Source: Asticcacaulis sp. AC466
GTDB lineage: Bacteria > Pseudomonadota > Alphaproteobacteria > Caulobacterales > Caulobacteraceae
Direction: 5' to 3'
DNA: 64,000 nt
NCBI RefSeq assembly: GCF_000495815.1
Contig: NZ_AWGE01000006.1
Span: forward strand, 1 to 64,000
Shown here: one piece after another, positions 18,859 through 29,379 of the stretch
Position numbering within the stretch: position 1 is the first letter of the stretch
Layout of the letters: every line of letters starts with the position of its first letter
Notes under the pieces: generated by a model
Seen by the model: the letters and a program-made list of their open reading frames with translations, nothing else
Told to the model about the DNA's origin: nothing
Database searches by the model: none
Translations under genes and position numbers: made by a program

Positions 18859-18926
18859 GCGAAAATTGACAAATTACAGTAGGGTGTCGCGCGAATCTCT
18901 TGTGAATTGGCATTGACCTACATTAT

Positions 18927-18942
18927 ATAATGCGATTTTTAT
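18927..18942. promoter_or_regulatory. AAATCGCA-type site upstream of MFS gene
   Basis: On the minus strand this reads ATAAAAATCGCATTAT, sharing the AAATCGCATT core with 16789-16804. It is about 75 bases before the MFS start codon, a typical operator distance. Confidence 0.4.
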
Positions 18943-19017
18943 GCAGGTCACGGTTGGCCGTGATAACGCTACCAGCCTTGATCTTGCCTCCCATATAATC
19001 CCTTAGAAGGTTTCATC

Positions 19018-20298
19018 GTGGCGAAGAGCCGAGTGCAGCCGGCAGAAACTGTCTCCTCGCTTGAAGCGAACGTGGCCAAGTCGGCGCCGGCGCAGCAAGG
19101 GACATTAATGCGCCAAGCGGTGTTCTATGCTCTGCTTTGTGCCGGCACGGGCGCCAGCCTGCCTTTTATTCCGTTGTGGTTGGGATACAAAGGAATGTCG
19201 GCGGGGCAAATCGGCTGGATACTCGCTATACCTCTGATTGGCCGGGCCATCACAGGCCCTCTCTCCGGAGTTTGGGCGGACAGATTTAAAAAATACAGAA
19301 CCCCGATTATGTACTTGGGACTGCTTTCGGTCCTGTCCTATGGTCTGATGGGATTGGGGGCGGGGACAAACCAGACCCGCTTTATGCTCTATATGGCACT
19401 ATATGGGCTGGGCTATACAGGCATATCCAGTATCACGCCGTTACTGGACGCCATGACCTTGCAACTGTCGCGATCCGAGCGATTTGCCTTTAGCACCGCC
19501 AGAGCCGCCGGTTCAGCCTCATTTATATTTGCCAATATTTGTCTCGGCTATCTGTTGCAGACCGCAGGTATAAACGCTGTCCTTGTATGGACGGTGATAT
19601 CGGCATCAACTGTGGCCGTAGGCGCCAGATTTATCCTTCCGTCTCATTTCCGGCTTGACCCTACACTTACGCCAAGCGACCAATTCGTTCCGCGGGTTCG
19701 ACTGGCGACACTGGTTCGTAACAGGGACTTCATCCTGGTGATGGCGGCCGTCGGCTGCCTTCAGGCCGCGCACAGCTTTTACTATGCCTTTTCGACCATC
19801 ATCTGGGAAAAAGCTGGCCACAGCTCAACTGTCTGCGGCCTCCTGTGGGCAGTGGCGGTTTTGGGCGAACTCCTTTTCCTGGGGTTAGGCGGCCCGCTTC
19901 GACGACGGCTCGGTCCTTGGCGTCTGTTGATACTTGGCGCCGTCGCGGGCGTTGTGCGCTGGACCTTATTGGCAAACGTGTCGGAGCTCTGGCTCCTCTG
20001 GCCATTGCAGCTTCTGCATAGCCTTAGCTTCGTGGCTGTATATTTGGCAGGTCTGGAACTTATATTCCAGATCGTGCCCGCCGGCTACGAAGGTCTCGCA
20101 CAGTCCATAAATTCGGCCTACGCCAGTGGCGTCATGACCGGTATATGTACTTTGCTTTCCGGCATGTATTTTGATCATCTTGGCGCTGGCGGCTATTACC
20201 TGATGGCCGCTTTGGCGGGGATTGGCCTGATAGTTTCAATTTGGCTTTTCTGTCGCCGCAAACAACGCATGCTCGATATATCGCGCACAGGCATTTAG
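19018..20298 (+). CDS. MFS transporter (MFS_1-like / nucleoside-lactose permease type)
   Basis: A 426-residue major facilitator with 12 predicted helices after a polar N-terminus of about 30 residues. The loop between helices 2 and 3 has the conserved GPLSGVWADRFKKYRTP, the MFS signature at about residues 78-95. The general pattern recalls the LacY/NupG-like branch that moves sugars or nucleosides with protons; substrate cannot be assigned. The start codon is GTG. It is co-directional with the symporter 200 bases upstream, and its stop overlaps the convergent SLC13 stop by three bases. It probably serves the same glycan pathway. Confidence 0.85.
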   Translation: MAKSRVQPAETVSSLEANVAKSAPAQQGTLMRQAVFYALLCAGTGASLPFIPLWLGYKGMSAGQIGWILAIPLIGRAITGPLSGVWADRFKKYRTPIMYLGLLSVLSYGLMGLGAGTNQTRFMLYMALYGLGYTGISSITPLLDAMTLQLSRSERFAFSTARAAGSASFIFANICLGYLLQTAGINAVLVWTVISASTVAVGARFILPSHFRLDPTLTPSDQFVPRVRLATLVRNRDFILVMAAVGCLQAAHSFYYAFSTIIWEKAGHSSTVCGLLWAVAVLGELLFLGLGGPLRRRLGPWRLLILGAVAGVVRWTLLANVSELWLLWPLQLLHSLSFVAVYLAGLELIFQIVPAGYEGLAQSINSAYASGVMTGICTLLSGMYFDHLGAGGYYLMAALAGIGLIVSIWLFCRRKQRMLDISRTGI

Positions 20299-22061
20299 CC
20301 ATACTGGAAACTCAGAACAATCGCCGTTGTGATGATCACCAATGCCGACATGATGGCCCCGACGCGTGAGTAATCGCCAAACCGATAACCGCCCGGCCGC
20401 ATGATCAGCAGATTGTTCTGGTGACCGATCGGTGTCAGAAAATCGCAGGATGTCCCGACCAGCACCGCCAGCAGCATGGCGTCGGGTTGAACATGCAGCA
20501 AGGTCGCGAGTTGGATCGCCAGAGGTCCCATGATTACCGCCGTGGCCACATTATTAAGCAGTATCGTCAGGCACAGGGTAAGCGCGCACATGGCACCGAT
20601 AGCCATGGGCAACGGGAAACCCGTCATCACACCGCCGACGCTTTTGGCTATGATATCCGCAGCCCCAGAGGTCTCAAAACTGCCGCCAACCGGGATCATC
20701 GCTGCCAGCAGTACCAGTATGCTCCAGTCGATCGAGCTATAGACCTCTTCCTTGGGGATCAGACGCAGGGCGGCGATCAACGCCGCCGCGCCCAGGAAAC
20801 TGAGGCTCGGCGGCACGTCGGTAAAAATCACCACCAGAATTGCCGCCGCGAATATCGCCACGGTTTGGATGGCCGTGCGTAGATTGACCGGAATCGAATC
20901 CCGCCGGTCCAGTTCGATCAGACGCTCATTGGCGGCGAAACGCGCGATATCCGCCGCCGGGCCGCTGATAAACAACTGGTCGCCACTCTGGATCGGCACC
21001 ATCGATAGCGAGCACCGCAAAGTGGCGGCACGCGGCCCCACAGCGGTAACTTCCAACCCGCCGCCGCTGCGTGACTTTACTGCGTCGTGGGTTTCGCCGA
21101 TCAGGCTCGAATTGTGCGGCACCATCAGACGGGCCGTTACATGTCCCTGTTCCGCGGTCTCGCGGCCACGCGCGAAATTGATCGATTCACGGATTTGCGC
21201 CGGCAATGACCGCGAAATCAGCAGCAACCGGTCGCCGGACTGCACGCGATTGTTTTTGGGCCACTTGACCGCCTTGTTGCGGCGCAGCAGGCTCAGTATG
21301 CGTGTCCGGGTCTGGCGCAACTGCCGGGCAGTGTCCTCTCGGATTAGGATTTTGCGCGCATCGAGCGGCAGTTCTAGCACTCGCCAGGGTGAATCCGCCG
21401 TCATCTCATTACCCTTGCGGTGCGGTAGCAGGCGCCAGCCCAGCAGGACCAGATAGGTCAGTCCCACCGCACAGACGGCCAGCCCCACCGGCGTCATGGT
21501 GAAGAACCCGAACGGCGCGCCGAGCGCCTTTTCGCGAAACGACGACAGGATCATGTTCGGCGGCGTGGCGATCAGGGTCGTCATGCCGCCAATCATGGTG
21601 GCAAAACTGAGCGGCATCAGCACCATGCCCGCCGGCTTTTTGCTTTGGCGCGCCAGTTCGGTCGCCAGTGGCATCATGATCACCAGGGCGGCGATATGGT
21701 TCATAAAGGCGGACAGAAAGCATGCCCCCAGCAAAAGCATACTCAACCGTGCCGTAAAGCCCGCCTTTTCGGGGATGACCGAGCGCGCGATCCAACTGGC
21801 AACGCCGGTCAGTTCCAGGGCCCGCCCTACCACCAGCACGGCTGCCACTGTAATGACGGCCGGATCGCCAAACCCCTTCAGCGCATCGTCGAATTTTACC
21901 AGACCTGTAACGAGACAGGCGAATAGGGCTGAAAGCGCGACAAGGTCGTGACGCACCTTGTCGGTGATGAAAAGCGTCAGCGCGCCGATAAGAATGACGC
22001 CGCACAGCAGCGGCGGGGACACGTAATCAGTCAGCAATAGAGGCCCCGGGAACAATTGCAC
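20295..22061 (-). CDS. SLC13-family permease with RCK_C (TrkA-C) domains
   Basis: A 588-residue inner-membrane anion permease of the ArsB/NhaD-DASS superfamily. Hydrophobic blocks at about 10-200 and 400-588 form two inverted halves. They contain the family phrases LLLGACFLSAFMNHIAALVIMM and TILLNNVATAVIMGPLA (hairpin-loop regions, N-halves with S-x-N-N-like motifs). Between them, at about 205-385, lie two soluble RCK_C/TrkA-C domains (GDRLLLISRS, GDQLFISGPAAD) thought to gate or regulate such carriers. Substrates of relatives include sulfate, dicarboxylates and other anions; this one is undetermined. It starts with GTG and runs convergently into the MFS gene. Confidence 0.88.
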   Translation of the reverse strand: MQLFPGPLLLTDYVSPPLLCGVILIGALTLFITDKVRHDLVALSALFACLVTGLVKFDDALKGFGDPAVITVAAVLVVGRALELTGVASWIARSVIPEKAGFTARLSMLLLGACFLSAFMNHIAALVIMMPLATELARQSKKPAGMVLMPLSFATMIGGMTTLIATPPNMILSSFREKALGAPFGFFTMTPVGLAVCAVGLTYLVLLGWRLLPHRKGNEMTADSPWRVLELPLDARKILIREDTARQLRQTRTRILSLLRRNKAVKWPKNNRVQSGDRLLLISRSLPAQIRESINFARGRETAEQGHVTARLMVPHNSSLIGETHDAVKSRSGGGLEVTAVGPRAATLRCSLSMVPIQSGDQLFISGPAADIARFAANERLIELDRRDSIPVNLRTAIQTVAIFAAAILVVIFTDVPPSLSFLGAAALIAALRLIPKEEVYSSIDWSILVLLAAMIPVGGSFETSGAADIIAKSVGGVMTGFPLPMAIGAMCALTLCLTILLNNVATAVIMGPLAIQLATLLHVQPDAMLLAVLVGTSCDFLTPIGHQNNLLIMRPGGYRFGDYSRVGAIMSALVIITTAIVLSFQYG

Positions 22062-22370
22062 CCGAGTTCGGGTAGCGTTTAGGAGTGACCATTAGCCGCC
22101 GGACGACACTAAAATTTCAATGATGAGATGTGTTGCTATTTGAAAGGCGGCGGCGCCGCCGTTTTGCGCATATGTGTACAACTTTAGAGTAAAAGTGCCA
22201 TAACGTCTGTCCCATTTTTAGGACCGAACCGCGTAGAGTGACCCCCAATATACCCCCAAACAGCGGCGGATACGGGCGAACTCCGCCGGAAGGAGTTGAA
22301 CTCAGCGTCTTATAACTAGCACATTTTTAAGGGTTTTTCCAGCTTTCGCGGACGAAAGCGAACAACCTAA
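22062..22370. other. Intergenic region between SLC13 permease and tRNA-Leu
   Basis: About 310 bases without a gene. It includes the duplicated CCCCCAA motif at 22241-22260, listed separately. No complete integrase or transposase is present. Confidence 0.5.
22241..22260. repeat. Duplicated ACCCCCAA motif near tRNA-Leu, possible integrase arm-site remnant
   Basis: ACCCCCAA occurs twice within 20 bases (22241-22248 and 22252-22259), about 110 bases beyond the 3' end of tRNA-Leu. Runs of TACCCCCA-like repeats commonly flank tyrosine integrase genes of islands that insert at tRNA genes in proteobacteria. Here no integrase is present, so this may mark a past or unoccupied attachment region. Confidence 0.35.
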
Positions 22371-22459
<89 letters not shown>

Positions 22460-22673
22460 TTAGTCTTAGGTGGTAGTCTCTGCCGATTGCTCGGCGAGGC
22501 GGCGACCTATAGGGGGAAAGTTTTCGCCGGTCAACGCCTTTGATGACGATTTTCACAAATCTTTTTCGGGGGCTGACTTAAAGGCGTTGCTTCGGTAAAA
22601 ACCTTGCGTTATCGAGAGGTTCGCACGTTGACGTCAGTCAGACGTGGGCCAAGCGTATTCAAGGGATAAGATC

Positions 22674-23651
22674 ATGGCAAAGATGGTCACGGTGTTCGGC
22701 GGTTCGGGGTTTTTGGGCAAGCAGGTGGTACGCGCCCTGGCCAAACAAGGCTGGCGAGTGCGCGTGGCGGTCCGCAAGCCAGCGATTGCCTATGACCTGA
22801 AGCCGCTGGGCGATGTCGGGCAAATCCAGGTGGTGCGTTGTGACGTGCGTCGCGAAGGTGACATCGCCAGTGCGCTGGAAAACGCCACAGCCTGCGTCAA
22901 TCTGGTCGGCACCATGTATCAGGGGGGCGGTCAGAATTTCGATCTGGTCCACCGTCAGGCTTCGACCTGGATGGCCGATATCTGCAAGCAGCGCGGCATT
23001 GCCGATTTTGTGCTGATGTCGGCGCTGGGCGCCAATCCTGAGGCCGCGTCGGCCTATTCGGCCAGCAAGGGCAAGGCGGAAGTCGCCGTCCGCAAGGCCG
23101 TCCCGACGGCGGTTATCCTGCGTCCGTCGATCCTGTTCGGTCCGCAGGACGGATTCTTCACATCGCTGGCGGCGCAGATCAAGATGTTCCCCGTCATGCC
23201 AGCGATCGATGGTGGGGAAACCAAGTTCCAACCGGCCTATGTTGGCGATGTCGCGGCGGCGGTGGCGCGCGTACTTGGCAATACGGATGCCTATGGTCAA
23301 ACATTTGAGTTGGGCGGCCCGGAGGTCTTTACGTTCAAGAGCCTCGTTCAATATGTCGGTACGGAGGTCATGAGCCCCCGTCCGCAGATATGGATGCCGG
23401 TCTTTGTGGCTCGCCTGATCGGTTTGGTCGGTGATGCTCAGGCATGGGCACGTGGAATGCTGCCGGTGATTCCGGCGCCGCTTCTGACAACGGATCAGGT
23501 TTTGCTGCTGGCGGTCGACAATGTGGTGAGCCAGGGCGCCAAGGGCTTTAAGGATCTGGGCATCGCTCCGACCGCGGTGGAATCGATCGTGCCGACCTAT
23601 CTCTGGCGCTTCCGTAAGAACGGCCAGTTCGCCGTTGCCGCCCAAGGCTGA
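22674..23651 (+). CDS. NAD(P)-dependent SDR, complex I NDUFA9-like family
   Basis: An atypical short-chain dehydrogenase of 325 residues. The start at 22674 has AAGGGA upstream and gives the classical N-terminus MAKMVTVFGGSGFLGKQVV, a Rossmann GxxGxxG loop. The active-site tyrosine region is AYSASKGKAE, with the YxxxK order altered. LRPSILFGPQDGFF is typical of the NDUFA9/complex I 39-kDa group. Alphaproteobacterial members are often annotated as NADH-ubiquinone oxidoreductase accessory-like proteins or NAD-binding epimerases. It stands alone between tRNA-Leu and a chemoreceptor gene, with a weak 6-bp hairpin at 23659-23676 just past the stop. Confidence 0.88.
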   Translation: MAKMVTVFGGSGFLGKQVVRALAKQGWRVRVAVRKPAIAYDLKPLGDVGQIQVVRCDVRREGDIASALENATACVNLVGTMYQGGGQNFDLVHRQASTWMADICKQRGIADFVLMSALGANPEAASAYSASKGKAEVAVRKAVPTAVILRPSILFGPQDGFFTSLAAQIKMFPVMPAIDGGETKFQPAYVGDVAAAVARVLGNTDAYGQTFELGGPEVFTFKSLVQYVGTEVMSPRPQIWMPVFVARLIGLVGDAQAWARGMLPVIPAPLLTTDQVLLLAVDNVVSQGAKGFKDLGIAPTAVESIVPTYLWRFRKNGQFAVAAQG

Positions 23652-23916
23652 GGCCACAACTGCCGGCGAAGGCAGTCGGTTTACGTTACGTCCGTAGTCT
23701 GCCCGATACCTTAGCTGTTACCTCGGGGTGACACCTGCGTTGTCTGGCGAAGGGCTGGCTGGACGCCAAGACCGCGCACAGCAGTCCGGTATCTGGATGC
23801 TTTCTGATGTGGCCAGGAATATAAGCGATACCTTTCTCCACCGACGGTAGATATTATTTCTTAACCACACCTGCGTAATTTTCACATAATCGCGTTTTTT
23901 GATTATGGGTGCTGTC

Positions 23917-25605
23917 ATGAAATTTTCCATTGGTCACAAGCTTGCGGCCGCATCTTTGGTGTTCGTTTTGGCAATGGGGGCATTTGTTGCGGGGGCTTGG
24001 GCGTCGCTATCCCATCTGCGCCACCTCCAAAATCGTGGCATTGTACTGATGCAAACCTCGTCGGCGGCGCAAGCCCTGTCGGGTCAGGGGGCGGCCCTGT
24101 ACCAGATCATAGCTGATGCGGAAATCAACCATGAACTGGACCAGACGCAGACGGACTGGGCCAAGGAAAAGAGCCAGACGGAGGCCTTGTTCGCTGATTT
24201 GCGCAATCAGTTGAAAGAGGCCGATGAGACCGTCCTGCTGGAACAGGCGATGGCGGGCTACCGCAGCTATATCAACATGTTCGAATCCGAGATGATGCCT
24301 GTACTGAAAGCCAGCGACGTACTGACGCCTCAGTCTCGCGCCTTGGATGGCCAGATCGATGACGCGTGTGTCAAGATGGTCGAGCCGCTGATGGCATTGT
24401 CAAAGCTGACAGTCGGCAAGGCCAATGAGGCCGATGCCGCGTTCGATAAATTGTCAGGTCAGGTTTTGATGATAGGGAGCCTCATCGGTGTTCTGGCGCT
24501 TTTGCTCGGTAGTGCCGTTAATTTCGTGACGGTCCGCCATATCTCCCTTCCTCTCAAACGTCTGGCCGGTCTGCTCCACAAACTGGTCAGCGGCGAGGCC
24601 GTCTCTCAGGTGCCTTACGAAAATCGCCGGGATGAGGTAGGAGACATCGCGCACGCTGTGTCGGCGTTCAAAGATAACATTGCCGCGGTGGCGCGGCTGG
24701 AGGCAGAGCAGTCTGCTGCGCGCGCCAGGATGGAAAGCGACAATGCCCGTGCTGTGCAGGTGCTGAAAAGCGCGGAAGCGTTCGAGCGTCAGATCAAGTC
24801 CGTGGCGGCGCGTGTCGGTCAAACCTCGACGGACTTGAATACAGCAGCCCTCAGTCTGGATCAGGCCGCACGCGATGCCGATCAGCGCTCGACCTCGATG
24901 GCCAGCGCGACGTCTCAATCCTCTTCCAACCTGCAAACGGTTGCGTCAGCCACCGAAGAGCTGTCAGCTTCGATTAATGAAATTAGCCGTCAGGTCGAAG
25001 AGACGACGATGATGACTCAGGCGGCAACGGCCGAGGCCCGCCGGACGGGCCAGACGGTCGACAACCTGACCCAAGCGGCGTCGAAAATTGGCGACGTCGT
25101 GGCGCTTATTCAGGACATCGCCTCTCAGACAAACCTGCTGGCGCTGAATGCCACCATCGAAGCCGCCCGGGCGGGCGAAGCCGGTGCGGGTTTCGCTGTG
25201 GTGGCGGGAGAAGTGAAGAACCTATCGGCCCAAACCTCGCGCGCCATAAGCGAAATTCGTGACCACATATCAAGCATGCAGGTTGTGACCGAAGAAACGG
25301 TCGGCTGCATCAAATCGATCAGCCAGACGATTGAACGCATCGACGCGGTAGCGACTTCAATCGCTGCGGGCGTGACTCAGCAATCCGCGGCGACGGCCGA
25401 TATCGCCAACAATGTTGCCCAGGTGGCCAATGGCGCGGATACGATCAATGCCGATCTGAGCCAGGTGTCGCGGGCGTCACAGGTCACGACTGAAACATCG
25501 GCCGAGGTGCTTAAGGGCGCCGGCAGCCTATCGGAGCATGTCAAGGCCATGTCGGAAGAGGTCGATGCCTTCCTGGGCCTGATCCGCGTTCAAAAGGCAG
25601 CTTAA
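23917..25605 (+). CDS. Methyl-accepting chemotaxis protein
   Basis: A transmembrane chemoreceptor of about 562 residues. The first membrane helix (about 10-32) precedes a helical periplasmic sensor of about 150 residues. A second helix ([19 protein letters not shown], about 185-203) leads into a HAMP domain ending [17 protein letters not shown]. The cytoplasmic coiled coil carries the almost invariant hairpin tip [20 protein letters not shown] and [13 protein letters not shown], where CheW and CheA bind. No C-terminal NWETF pentapeptide is present. Earlier in-frame starts (TTG 23899, ATG 23905) are possible. The ligand is unknown. Confidence 0.93.
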   Translation: MKFSIGHKLAAASLVFVLAMGAFVAGAWASLSHLRHLQNRGIVLMQTSSAAQALSGQGAALYQIIADAEINHELDQTQTDWAKEKSQTEALFADLRNQLKEADETVLLEQAMAGYRSYINMFESEMMPVLKASDVLTPQSRALDGQIDDACVKMVEPLMALSKLTVGKANEADAAFDKLSGQVLMIGSLIGVLALLLGSAVNFVTVRHISLPLKRLAGLLHKLVSGEAVSQVPYENRRDEVGDIAHAVSAFKDNIAAVARLEAEQSAARARMESDNARAVQVLKSAEAFERQIKSVAARVGQTSTDLNTAALSLDQAARDADQRSTSMASATSQSSSNLQTVASATEELSASINEISRQVEETTMMTQAATAEARRTGQTVDNLTQAASKIGDVVALIQDIASQTNLLALNATIEAARAGEAGAGFAVVAGEVKNLSAQTSRAISEIRDHISSMQVVTEETVGCIKSISQTIERIDAVATSIAAGVTQQSAATADIANNVAQVANGADTINADLSQVSRASQVTTETSAEVLKGAGSLSEHVKAMSEEVDAFLGLIRVQKAA

Positions 25606-25615
25606 AAGGCCATAA

Positions 25616-25645
25616 AAAAGCCCGCCGGTTAGGGCGGGCTTTCTG
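25616..25645. terminator. Bidirectional intrinsic terminator between chemoreceptor and ahcY
   Basis: The stem AGCCCGCC/GGGCGGGCT with loop GGTTA has an A run before and TTTCT after, so it can end the plus-strand chemoreceptor transcript and the minus-strand ahcY transcript. Confidence 0.9.
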
Positions 25646-25662
25646 TCTTAGTCGCGCCAGTC

Positions 25663-27054
<1,392 letters not shown>

Positions 27055-27121
27055 GGTCGATTTTCCGTTTCAAGAGATATGAAACGGCTTATAGCCGCCC
27101 GCGCGGAAGTTGGCAATAAAG

Positions 27122-27141
27122 ATATAAAGATGTCTTTATAT
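27122..27141. promoter_or_regulatory. Perfect palindrome upstream of ahcY, candidate SahR operator
   Basis: ATATAAAGA-TG-TCTTTATAT is a perfect 9-2-9 inverted repeat between ahcY and the stop of the upstream protease gene. ArsR-family SahR regulators control methyl-cycle genes in many proteobacteria through AT-rich palindromes of this look. No sahR-like gene is in the window. Confidence 0.6.
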
Positions 27142-27143
27142 GA

Positions 27144-28253
27144 TTAGTAATAGTCTTGAAGAGTCAAGGTTCGCGTTTCGCCGCTGGCGACGGTCAGGCG
27201 TACGGTTTGCCGGCTCGGATCGCGTTTCCAGTCGTCAATGGCAGCCATTTGCGCAATCGGCGTGCCGTCTATGGCCGTGATCAGGTCGCCTTTGCGCCAA
27301 CCGCCCGCTTCGGCAGGACTCTGCGGCGCGACAAAAATGACGTTCAGGCCGTCGCCCTGCGGCAGATAGGCCAGGCCGGAGCGTTCGCGATCGAAGGGCC
27401 GCGCCAAATGGTCAGGCGTGGTCGATATCCATAGACGACCGGCATCGATATCCCAAAAGGACCTTAGCCGCAGGAAAAAGTCGAGGCCCAGATTGACGTC
27501 ATAGGTGAGCCGGTTGTCGGAGATTTCGACCGGTATATCGTGGAAGGTCAGCCCGCCGAATGTGGCGCGACCGACGCTCGACATCGTGACCTGATGCAGG
27601 CCGGTGACATCTCCGCCCAGCCACTGCGATATTTTGCGGCCTGTCAGAAGGCCGTTGCGCTGGGCCCAATCGGCTTTCAGGATCAAAGGCGTATTACTGC
27701 CGGTATCGACGCTGGCGCGGACTGGAACGCCGTCGATTTCCATATCAATGGCCAGGGTGCCATTTGCGCTGCGGTTGAGCGCCAAGGCTGTCATATTGCC
27801 CAATGGCGGTTGTCGCGTTTGAAAGGTGGCGCGTAAGGCGGGCCCATCCAAATCCAGCCTGTGTCCATCCAGGATGTCGCGACCGACAATCATATCGCTG
27901 GTCAATCCGGCCTGTTTCAACGGCATGATCATCAGCGGCGCGGTATAGGCGGTATCGCCCGCCGCGATCAGAACCGGCGCGCTTTGTGCCGTGCGGATCG
28001 ATTTGTAGATGGCGTTGCCCTTGCGTTCGCGATCAATGGTCAGGCCCAGGCTGGCGGCCACGCTGCTATCCATCAGCGAAGCGCTGGCGCCGCAATCGAG
28101 TATGCCCGTAAGCGGCCGGCCCTTCACGATCACAGGCATGATCAGCCCCTCATTGCTGAGGCGCAGACCAAAACCCGCAGACGCCGCATTGGCGCTAGAG
28201 GCCAGGCCCAAGGCGGCAATACCGGTTAACAGGTGGCGGCGGTTCATTTCCAT
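27144..28253 (-). CDS. Exported retropepsin-like aspartic protease with PDZ domain
   Basis: A 369-residue protein with a probable signal peptide ([21 protein letters not shown], Tat-like RR start). Two retropepsin-like repeats follow: the first has the catalytic-type loop [12 protein letters not shown] (about 50-61) and the second [12 protein letters not shown] (about 183-194), so one chain supplies both aspartates. A PDZ domain occupies about 285-365 ([22 protein letters not shown]). Relatives are poorly characterised periplasmic aspartyl proteases. The first loop has Cys in place of the usual Thr or Ser after Asp, which may reduce activity. It lies upstream of and co-directional with ahcY, with an operator-like palindrome right after its stop. 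Confidence 0.85.
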   Translation of the reverse strand: MEMNRRHLLTGIAALGLASSANAASAGFGLRLSNEGLIMPVIVKGRPLTGILDCGASASLMDSSVAASLGLTIDRERKGNAIYKSIRTAQSAPVLIAAGDTAYTAPLMIMPLKQAGLTSDMIVGRDILDGHRLDLDGPALRATFQTRQPPLGNMTALALNRSANGTLAIDMEIDGVPVRASVDTGSNTPLILKADWAQRNGLLTGRKISQWLGGDVTGLHQVTMSSVGRATFGGLTFHDIPVEISDNRLTYDVNLGLDFFLRLRSFWDIDAGRLWISTTPDHLARPFDRERSGLAYLPQGDGLNVIFVAPQSPAEAGGWRKGDLITAIDGTPIAQMAAIDDWKRDPSRQTVRLTVASGETRTLTLQDYY

Positions 28254-28340
28254 GGAGTCTGGATAGCAGACGATAAGGGCAAAAAGGGGGTGCCTAAGTG
28301 GCGCCGATGGATTAGATCATGGCGTGAACCTAAGGAATTG

Positions 28341-29318
28341 ATGATGAACGCTCCCGCCTTTTCCCTGCGCCACGACTGGACACGTGACGAAATTGCCACC
28401 CTGTTCGACCTGCCGTTTATGGAACTGGTTTTCCAGGCAGCGAGCGTTCACCGTCAACAGTTCGACCCGTCCGAAGTGCAATTGTCTCAGCTTCTGTCGG
28501 TCAAGACAGGGGGATGCGCCGAAAATTGCGGATACTGTTCGCAGTCGGCACACTTCGATACCGGCCTGAAGGCGTCCCGGCTGATGGCGGTCGATGCTGT
28601 AATGGCGGAGGCGGAAAAGGCAAAGGCCGGCGGCGCGCAACGGTTTTGCATGGGTGCCGCCTGGCGCGATCTGAAAGACCGAGATGTGCCGGCGCTCGCC
28701 GCCATGATCGGCGGCGTCAAGGCGATGGGTTTGGAAACCTGCGCCACACTCGGCATGATTACGCCCGACCAGGCCAGGGCGCTGAAAGCGGCAGGCCTCG
28801 ACTACTACAATCACAACCTCGATACATCGCGTGAATATTATGAAAGCGTGGTGACGACCCGGACCTACGCCGAACGGCTCGATACGCTTCAGGCCGTGAG
28901 CGATGCCGGCATGAAGACCTGTTGCGGCGGCATAATGGGCATGGGGGAAGCGCGTGCGGACCGGGTTTCCTTCCTGCATCAACTGGCCACCTTGCCGCAT
29001 CATCCAGATTCGATCCCGATCAACAATCTGGTCGCCATATCGGGCACGCCGCTAGGCGATAAGGTCGGCTCAGAAGGCGGGATTTCAGGTCTGGAATTCG
29101 TGCGCACCATCGCCGTAGCACGGATCGTCTGCCCGAAATCAATGGTGCGACTGTCGGCGGGCCGCGCCGAGATGAGCGAAGAGTTGCAGGCCTTGTGTTT
29201 CCTGTCCGGCGCCAATTCGATCTTTATCGGCGACACCCTGCTAACGACGCCCAATCCGCAGCCCGGCACGGATGCTCACCTGTTGCGCGAACTGGGCCTG
29301 CGCCCGATGCAATCGTAG
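28341..29318 (+). CDS. bioB: Biotin synthase
   Basis: A radical-SAM enzyme of 325 residues that inserts sulfur into dethiobiotin, the last step of biotin synthesis. The cluster-binding CxxxCxxC is at C59, C63 and C66 ([13 protein letters not shown]). The second Fe-S cluster and substrate segments ([35 protein letters not shown]) are conserved. The start at 28341 is chosen for the AAGGA four bases earlier; an in-frame extension to 28233 would overlap the divergent protease gene start. No other bio genes are adjacent. Confidence 0.97.
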   Translation: MMNAPAFSLRHDWTRDEIATLFDLPFMELVFQAASVHRQQFDPSEVQLSQLLSVKTGGCAENCGYCSQSAHFDTGLKASRLMAVDAVMAEAEKAKAGGAQRFCMGAAWRDLKDRDVPALAAMIGGVKAMGLETCATLGMITPDQARALKAAGLDYYNHNLDTSREYYESVVTTRTYAERLDTLQAVSDAGMKTCCGGIMGMGEARADRVSFLHQLATLPHHPDSIPINNLVAISGTPLGDKVGSEGGISGLEFVRTIAVARIVCPKSMVRLSAGRAEMSEELQALCFLSGANSIFIGDTLLTTPNPQPGTDAHLLRELGLRPMQS

Positions 29319-29379
29319 CCCACTTCAAAATTACCGGCATGATCTGGCGAAGACGGGTTCTGTATGCTATTTGCGCGGA

